DNA of 19,411 nt from positions 1 through 19,411 of the forward strand of contig JAJRSX010000038.1 in NCBI GenBank assembly GCA_024278555.1, in the 5' to 3' direction. The translations under genes were made by a program, and so were the position numbers. The DNA is from a bacterium. Lineage in GTDB: Bacteria > CG2-30-53-67 > CG2-30-70-394. The notes beneath the pieces are model-generated. The model saw only the letters and a program-made list of their open reading frames with translations, made no database searches and was not told the DNA's origin. Below, piece after piece: positions 13,474 through 19,411 of the stretch; position 1 is the first letter of the stretch; every line of letters begins with the position of its first letter.

Positions 13474-14310
13474 TCACCCCGCGGTGGTCGCCCCGGCGAC
13501 AACGAAGCCGGCGGCGACCGCCTCCACGTCGAGGAGGGAGACGATGTGCGAACCGTCACCGCTGTGGGCCACGGAGACGACCATGGGGTCGCCCGCCTCC
13601 TCGTCGGCGGCGATGTCGCCCTCGGTGGGGGCGGGGGTGAGCCACTCGACGCCGGTGACCTCATCCACCGCCACCGCGTAGGGACCGGAGGGGGCGTCGA
13701 CCACCACGGTGATGGTGCGGCACGTCTCCCGCAGGAGGCGCCGGAGGTCGGCGAACAGCTCGATCATGTGCGCCAGGGTGGTGTCGCGGGTCGTCCCGAT
13801 GAGCTCCTTCGCGCCGTCCAGGTTACCCTCGGTGGTTCGCCGGAGGCACTCGGCGGCGATCGCGTGGATCTGTTTGTGGGGGGCGTCGAACCGCTTCATG
13901 TGGTTGGCGAGGACGAGGTTGTCGGTAGAGAAGGTGTCGTACCATTTGCCGAAGGCGCACTTGTGCGGGTCGGTGGCGAGCTTGAACTCCTCCCCCTCGG
14001 TGACCGCCCGTTCCAGGGCGGTGAGCCAGTTGCGGTGGTCCTGTTCGCGCTGGTCGAGCATCTCGATCAACCCCTCTACCTCCGCCTCCGCCGAGGTCAG
14101 CCCGAGGCGGTGGCGCAGATCGACCACCGGGATCACCTTGCCGCGCAGGTTCATCACCCCACGCACGTGGTCCTCTACATGCGGCAGGTCGGTCACCGCG
14201 CCCATGGAGACCATCTCCCGGACCAGCCCGATGGGGAGGCCGAAGTAGCGATCCTCCACCCGGACAATAACCTGCTGGGTAGCCTCTTGCTCGGTGGTCG
14301 CGGTTGCCAT
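13474..14310 (-). CDS. CheW-like coupling protein with an inserted CZB zinc-binding domain
   Basis: This protein has 278 residues, far longer than CheW (about 150-170). Residues about 12-75 match the first CheW sub-barrel (VEDRYFGLPIGLVREMV, then GVMNLRGKVIPVVDLRHRLG). The second half of the barrel resumes at about 198 (TITVVVDAPSGPYAVAVDEV) and ends near 268. Between them, about 80-195, lies a CZB (chemoreceptor zinc-binding) helical domain: His92 (DHRNW), Cys118 in the signature CAFGKW, His145 and His149 (HKQIH). The Cys-His-His spacing of 27 and 4 equals that of the zinc site I recall from E. coli DgcZ. CZB domains bind zinc tightly and can sense zinc or hypochlorous acid. The ATG has a strong AGAGAGGAG upstream. 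It is the last gene of the che operon, 43 bases after cheB. A zinc- or redox-dependent array coupler is my inference. Confidence 0.9.
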   Translation of the reverse strand: MATATTEQEATQQVIVRVEDRYFGLPIGLVREMVSMGAVTDLPHVEDHVRGVMNLRGKVIPVVDLRHRLGLTSAEAEVEGLIEMLDQREQDHRNWLTALERAVTEGEEFKLATDPHKCAFGKWYDTFSTDNLVLANHMKRFDAPHKQIHAIAAECLRRTTEGNLDGAKELIGTTRDTTLAHMIELFADLRRLLRETCRTITVVVDAPSGPYAVAVDEVTGVEWLTPAPTEGDIAADEEAGDPMVVSVAHSGDGSHIVSLLDVEAVAAGFVVAGATTAG

Positions 14311-14353
14311 GGGGTGCTCCTCTCTGTGTTTCCTGGTTGCCGATGGATGCCGC

Positions 14354-15881
<1,528 letters not shown>

Positions 15882-15931
15882 GATGGTTGCTCCGGGTGGT
15901 GTCCGGGTGGTCCGCCGGCGCCGGCGGGAGG

Positions 15932-16342
15932 TCAGAAATCTCCCCCCTCATCGGCCACCGCCATGGCCATCCCCAGGTACGGGGCGATGACCGGCGCCAG
16001 CTCCTCCGGGCGAAACGGCTTCTGGATGAAGCCGACCACCCCGAGGGAGAGGACCTTGTCGATCACCTCGCGGCTCCCCTCGGTGGAGATGACCACGCAC
16101 GGGATGGAACACAGCAGGGGGTCGTTTTTCACCGCCTCGATGAGCTCGATGCCGTTCATCTCCGGCATGTTGATGTCGGTGATGATCAGGCGCGGGGTGG
16201 TGTCGGCGAGGAGCTCCAGGGCATGGCGGCCGTGGTGCGCCTCCAGGAAGTCGTCGATGGCGAAGCCGGCCTGCTTGACCACCCGCCGCACCACTTTGCG
16301 GACCGTGGCGGAGTCGTCGACGATGAGGATGGTGGTGTCCAT
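15932..16342 (-). CDS. cheY: CheY-like single-domain response regulator
   Basis: This 136-residue protein is a receiver domain with no output domain. The conserved residues are all present: Asp9/Asp10 (ILIVDDS), phosphoacceptor Asp56 (LIITDINMP), Ser86/Thr87 (VVISTEG) and Lys108 (IQKPF). When phosphorylated by CheA, CheY binds the flagellar switch. Position 107 and its surroundings (GFIQKPF) fit a motility or adaptation-type regulator, and the short C-terminal tail is ordinary. The start has a strong AAGGGAG. The gene follows the HDOD gene by 18 bases and precedes the CheX-like phosphatase. Flagellar target versus internal phosphate sink cannot be told apart from sequence. Confidence 0.9.
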   Translation of the reverse strand: MDTTILIVDDSATVRKVVRRVVKQAGFAIDDFLEAHHGRHALELLADTTPRLIITDINMPEMNGIELIEAVKNDPLLCSIPCVVISTEGSREVIDKVLSLGVVGFIQKPFRPEELAPVIAPYLGMAMAVADEGGDF

Positions 16343-16360
16343 GGGGACTCCCTTACGGGG

Positions 16361-17209
16361 CTAGGGGGTGATGCTCTCGCTCGCGAGGCTGTCGATCTCC
16401 ACCAAACGCATGGCGAGGTCGACGGAGAGGTCGCCGACCTCGTTGGAGGAGATGCCGAGGTTCGCCAGGAGGTGGTCGGGGACCTGGTAGGCGAGGCCGT
16501 CGGCGCCGCAACCGATCCCCTGCATGAGGCAGAGGAGGTCGCAGAGCTGGACGATGCGCGCGACGGTGGGGTCGGCGGCGCGCTCGGGGTGGTGGTGGCA
16601 GGCGATCGCCTCCACCAGGGGGGCGGGGAAGGCCCAGCTCTCGGCGAGCCAGCCGCCGGCGGTGGCGTGGTCGATGCCGAAGGCGAGCTGCTCCGCCTCG
16701 GGGAAGGGGATGTCGTCGTCGATCAGCTCGTGGAGCGCCTCGCCGCGCTCCGCCACCCATGCGTCGAGGGCGATCTTGCCGATGTCCTGGAGGAGGCAGG
16801 CGGAGTAGACGAGGCCGGGATTGGCGATCGTGAGCCGGCCGACCACCAGCTCGCTGGCGACTGCCGCCGCCAGGCCGTGGCGGAAGAGGTCACACCGCTC
16901 CAGCCGGTAGCCGTCGCCGCCGCCCTGGAGGGTGTCGCCGGCGCAGGCGGTGACCACCAGCTTGGTGAGCGCCCGGCGGCCGAGCAGGGCGATGGCGCGC
17001 TCGACCGAGTCGATGGTGTGGCGCACCCCCATGAGGGGCGAGTTGGCCACCCGCAGGCAGGCGGCGTCGAGGAGCGGATCCTGGCGGATCAGGGAGGCGA
17101 GGCTGTCGACGGTCGTGTCATCGCGATCGACCGCTCCGAGGACGCGCACCGCCACCTCGGGCAGTGGGTGGATCTTGTCGAAGATGGGGGTCAGCTCATC
17201 GCGGGTCAT
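16361..17209 (-). CDS. HDOD domain protein
   Basis: This 282-residue protein is made almost wholly of the HDOD fold, a helical relative of HD phosphohydrolases found in signalling proteins and common inside chemotaxis operons. N-terminal features IHPLPEVAVRVLGAVD, SLIRQDPLLDAACLRVANSP and HTIDSVERAIALLGRRAL are typical of HDOD. The former HD dyad position reads LLQDIGKIAL (Gln141-Asp142 where HD enzymes have His-Asp), so the metal site is probably lost and the role is likely regulatory binding rather than catalysis. The CHHHPER segment (204-210) is the equivalent of a later HD motif. The ATG has AGGAGGGAG upstream and overlaps the cheD stop by 4 bases. Its function in this operon is unknown. 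Confidence 0.9.
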   Translation of the reverse strand: MTRDELTPIFDKIHPLPEVAVRVLGAVDRDDTTVDSLASLIRQDPLLDAACLRVANSPLMGVRHTIDSVERAIALLGRRALTKLVVTACAGDTLQGGGDGYRLERCDLFRHGLAAAVASELVVGRLTIANPGLVYSACLLQDIGKIALDAWVAERGEALHELIDDDIPFPEAEQLAFGIDHATAGGWLAESWAFPAPLVEAIACHHHPERAADPTVARIVQLCDLLCLMQGIGCGADGLAYQVPDHLLANLGISSNEVGDLSVDLAMRLVEIDSLASESITP

Positions 17210-17712
17210 GTCAGCTCCCTCCTGGGCTCTCCGGGTGAGGTGACAAAGAGGCGGCCGGTGGCCATCTCCAGCTCCACGGTGCGGCTCACCGCACCCCCGA
17301 CATCCTCGGCGGTGAGGGTGACGCCGTTCTTCCACATCAGCTTGCGGGCGAGGAGGAAGTTGCGCTTGCCGACGTTGAAGAGACCGGCGCCGTCGATCAG
17401 CGACGCGCCGCCGGCGATCTTGACGATGGTGCGCTGCTTCACCGCCCCGAGGGCATAGGCCGCCTTGAAGAGGCGGGGGATCCCCAGGTCGCCGAAGATC
17501 AGGGGGGTCGCCGCCGCCTTCTCCGGGTGCTCGCGCCCCTCCGGGAGCATGTAGTGCAGGAGGCCGCCCACGCGGGCGACGGGATCGAAGATGGCCACGC
17601 CGATGCACGAGCCGAGGCCGTGGGTGATGATCGAGGCGGCGGGGTCGGCGGTGACCTCCATCGCTCCGATGCCGACGACGAGCCGGTTGGCGGTTGCGGT
17701 GGCGAGGGTCAT
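17206..17712 (-). CDS. cheD: CheD, chemoreceptor glutamine deamidase
   Basis: This 168-residue protein hydrolyses specific receptor glutamines to glutamates, making them methylatable, and is a known partner of CheC-type phosphatases. The family catalytic residues are present at the right spacing: Thr30 and Cys36 in THGLGSC, and His53 in GGLLHYMLP. KIAGGASLIDG and FNVGKRNFLLARKLM also match. The start overlaps the cheR stop by 4 bases and its own stop overlaps the HDOD start by 4 bases, so the three genes are translationally coupled. The CheX-like protein of the same operon is a possible but unproven partner. Confidence 0.96.
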   Translation of the reverse strand: MTLATATANRLVVGIGAMEVTADPAASIITHGLGSCIGVAIFDPVARVGGLLHYMLPEGREHPEKAAATPLIFGDLGIPRLFKAAYALGAVKQRTIVKIAGGASLIDGAGLFNVGKRNFLLARKLMWKNGVTLTAEDVGGAVSRTVELEMATGRLFVTSPGEPRRELT

Positions 17713-18545
17713 CGGGCGGCCTCCGCCGGCCGGCGGTGGATCCCCGGCCCCTCGGTGCAGTATGGGTGGTGTACCCGAGTAAGGGATTCGGAGAGGCCGA
17801 CAAAGAGGTAGCCGTCCGGCTCGAGGAGGGTGGCGAAGCGGTTGACCAGCCGCTCCTGGGTGGGGGCGTCGAAGTAGATCATCACGTTGCGGCAGAAGAT
17901 CGCCTGCACCGGGCCGCGCAGGGGCCAGTGGTCGGAGATGAGGTTGAGGCGGCGGAAGACCAACCGCTCGCGGACCACCGGCGCCACCACCACCCGGCCG
18001 TCACCGGCGGGGAGGAAGAGGGCGCGGTAGGCGGGGTCGAGGTCGGCCACCTGCTTCGTCGCATAGGTGGCGGCTTGTGCCGTGGCCAGCGCCCGGGTGG
18101 AGATGTCGGTGGCGAGGATGCGGACGTCCCACCCCTCGGCGCGCGGCAGCAGCGTCTCCATGAGGATGGCGAGGGTGTACGGCTCCTCCCCGGTGGCCGC
18201 GGCGGCACACCAGATGCGCACCGCCCGGTTGCCGGTGGCGGCGGCGCGCCGCTTCCAGGCGGGAACCAGGCGGTCGCGGAGGAAGTCGAAGTGGGCCGGC
18301 TCGCGGAAGAAGCGGGTGTAGTTGGTGGTCAGGCAGTCGAGGAGGTGGACCCACTCCGCCTCACCCTCGGGGCCGTCGAGGAGGTGAAGGTACGGCTCGA
18401 AGCCGTCGAGGCCGAGGGCGCGCAGCCGCTTCATCACCCGCCCCTGGACCATCTCCCGCTTCTCCGGCGGCAGACTGATCCCGGCACGCCCGTAGGCGCC
18501 GGCACGGATCTGCTCGAAGGCGCGGGTGGAGAGGGTGGCGGCCAT
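17709..18545 (-). CDS. cheR: CheR, receptor glutamate methyltransferase
   Basis: This 278-residue SAM-dependent methyltransferase modifies receptor glutamates. An N-terminal helical domain (about 1-75) precedes the catalytic domain. Family motifs are present: TTNYTRFFRE (73-82), WCAAAATGEEPYTLAI (112-127; the SAM-binding loop reads CAAAATGEEP), ILATDIS (143-149), IFCRNVMIYFD (216-226) and GYLFVGLSESL (245-255). It is followed by cheD with a 4-base overlap. The ATG lies 105 bases after the upstream chemoreceptor and has no clear Shine-Dalgarno; GTG and ATG alternatives are not better. Whether it has the extended beta-subdomain of pentapeptide-binding CheRs I cannot decide by eye. Confidence 0.96.
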   Translation of the reverse strand: MAATLSTRAFEQIRAGAYGRAGISLPPEKREMVQGRVMKRLRALGLDGFEPYLHLLDGPEGEAEWVHLLDCLTTNYTRFFREPAHFDFLRDRLVPAWKRRAAATGNRAVRIWCAAAATGEEPYTLAILMETLLPRAEGWDVRILATDISTRALATAQAATYATKQVADLDPAYRALFLPAGDGRVVVAPVVRERLVFRRLNLISDHWPLRGPVQAIFCRNVMIYFDAPTQERLVNRFATLLEPDGYLFVGLSESLTRVHHPYCTEGPGIHRRPAEAAR

Positions 18546-18611
18546 ATGGGGTGCGGTTGGATGCTCGATCGGACGGTGCGGGGGCGGCGGTGATCAGGGT
18601 GGTGGGGTGGA

Positions 18612-18634
18612 CTCCCCCGCCATCGGGAGGGGAG
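18612..18634 (-). terminator. Weak hairpin between chemoreceptor and cheR
   Basis: CTCCCC (18612-18617) can pair with GGGGAG (18629-18634), or a 5-bp alternative can form with GGGAG at 18625-18629. It lies 17 bases past the receptor stop. There is no T-tract. It could partly terminate receptor transcription or separate receptor and cheR translation. Confidence 0.25.
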
Positions 18635-18650
18635 CGTTGATGGGTCTCCG

Positions 18651-19411
18651 CTAGAACCCCTCCACATACTCCTCCTCCTCACCCTCCTCCATGAGGGGGA
18701 AGAGTGCTTCCGCCGTGGTGGTTGGCGCCGCTGGCGGTGCGGGGGGCGAGGCAGAGAGCGGCGCGGGCACCGGGGGAGGTGGTTGTTGCGGGACGACCCG
18801 GGGCGTGGCCGGCATGGCGGTGGCGCTCGGGACCGCGGCGCCACCCCCAAAGAGGAGGTTCCGGATCCCCCCGAGGGACTCCCGGATCGCCTCGGTGTGG
18901 GCGCGCAGCCGCCCGTAGTTGTCTCCTGCCTGGCCCGCCTGGGCGGCGTTGGACTGGGTGATGCGGTCGATCTGGGTGACCGCGGCGTTGAGCTGCGAGA
19001 CCCCCTGGGCCTGCTCCTTGGAGGCGAGGGCGATCTCCTCGGTGATCTGCGACAACCGTTCGATGTTGCCGACCATCTGGCCGAGGGCGTGGCTGGTCTC
19101 GCCGGCGAGCTCCTGGCCGCGGCGTGCCTTGGCGAGGGAGTCATCGATGAGGGCGGAGGTGTCCTTGGCGGCGGCGGCGGAGCGGGTGGCGAGGTTGCGC
19201 ACCTCCTCGGCGACCACCGCGAACCCCTTGCCGTGCTCCCCGGCGCGTGCCGCCTCCACCGCCGCGTTGAGGGCCAGGAGGTTGGTCTGGAAGGCGATCT
19301 CGTCGATCAGTTTGATCACCCCGGCGATCTTCTGCGACGCCTCGGTGATCTCTCCCATCGCCGCCACCATCTCCTGCATGGAGTGCTCGGATTGCTCGGT
19401 GATCTTCCGGG
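18651..19411 (-). CDS. Methyl-accepting chemotaxis protein, C-terminal part (cut by window edge)
   Basis: The reading frame is open to the last base of the window, so the gene starts beyond 19411; about 252 C-terminal residues are visible. They contain the signalling tip ([20 protein letters not shown], then [20 protein letters not shown]) and the second helical arm down to [15 protein letters not shown] Pro/Ala-rich linker of about 45 residues follows, then an acidic stretch and EEEEYVEGF at the C-terminus. A flexible linker plus acidic aromatic tail resembles tethered CheR/CheB-docking tails, but the aromatic spacing (Y-x-x-x-F) differs from the usual aromatic-x-x-aromatic. It is the first visible gene of the che operon and probably this pathway's own receptor. 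Membrane location and sensor cannot be seen. Confidence 0.93.
   Translation of the reverse strand, partial: RKITEQSEHSMQEMVAAMGEITEASQKIAGVIKLIDEIAFQTNLLALNAAVEAARAGEHGKGFAVVAEEVRNLATRSAAAAKDTSALIDDSLAKARRGQELAGETSHALGQMVGNIERLSQITEEIALASKEQAQGVSQLNAAVTQIDRITQSNAAQAGQAGDNYGRLRAHTEAIRESLGGIRNLLFGGGAAVPSATAMPATPRVVPQQPPPPVPAPLSASPPAPPAAPTTTAEALFPLMEEGEEEEYVEGF

Noticed and set aside
16361-17803. A single 480-codon frame joining the HDOD gene with sequence upstream
   Set aside because: The part before 17209 is an out-of-frame reading of cheD and cheR with Pro/Arg-rich sequence. The ATG at 17209 has a strong ribosome binding site.

Overview
The window is very GC-rich, with strong G/C preference at third codon positions. 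It encodes a secreted beta-barrel porin, periplasmic proteins and a full set of chemotaxis proteins, so it comes from a motile Gram-negative (diderm) bacterium. A high-GC member of Pseudomonadota, or of a neighbouring group such as Desulfobacterota, fits best. The adjacent tldD-pmbA pair, the AmmeMemoRadiSam genes and the short-linker chemoreceptor lean this way, but nothing in the window fixes the taxon. There are no rRNA or tRNA genes, transposases, phage genes or CRISPR arrays that I can see.

Layout, left to right. (1) 1-298 is non-coding and holds an AT-rich island. It is followed by an OsmC/YhfA-type peroxiredoxin-like gene (299-718, +). (2) A toxin-antitoxin patch follows: a VapBC-type pair on the minus strand (antitoxin 1165-1413, PIN toxin 776-1168, 4-base overlap) and a divergent Phd-family antitoxin with no toxin (1541-1759, +). 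(3) pmbA/tldE and tldD (1812-4585, -) overlap by 4 bases and encode the two subunits of the TldD/E metalloprotease. (4) A minus-strand block runs in transcription order: outer-membrane porin (10545-9478), small PstS-like periplasmic protein (9447-9016), chemoreceptor with several HAMP units and a C-terminal CheR-docking pentapeptide (8939-6609), and a second chemoreceptor with a helical sensor (6579-4783). It looks like an uptake-and-sensing unit. (5) Diverging from the porin are two plus-strand genes: a LigB/Memo-like domain fused to AMMECR1 (10725-12065), and a radical SAM enzyme of the AmmeMemoRadiSam type (12062-13144), overlapping by 4 bases. (6) After a 329-base gap with no convincing gene, a minus-strand chemotaxis operon fills the rest. 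In transcription order it is: MCP (cut by the window edge), cheR, cheD, an HDOD gene, cheY, a CheX-like gene, cheB, and a CheW whose fold is interrupted by a CZB zinc-binding domain.

The right-hand operon holds the adaptation layer of a chemosensory pathway (CheR methylation, CheB demethylation, CheD deamidation), signal termination (CheX-like), an output regulator (CheY) and a possible zinc- or redox-sensing coupling protein (CheW-CZB). CheA and an ordinary CheW are not seen and probably lie upstream, beyond 19411. The two chemoreceptors at 4783-8939 may signal through this or another array.

The features most worth following up are the CZB insertion inside CheW, the porin/PstS-like/MCP/MCP cluster, the fused LigB-AMMECR1 gene with its radical SAM partner, and the toxin-less antitoxin next to the TldD/E protease. 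Several GC-rich hairpins sit at gene ends, but none has a T-tract.
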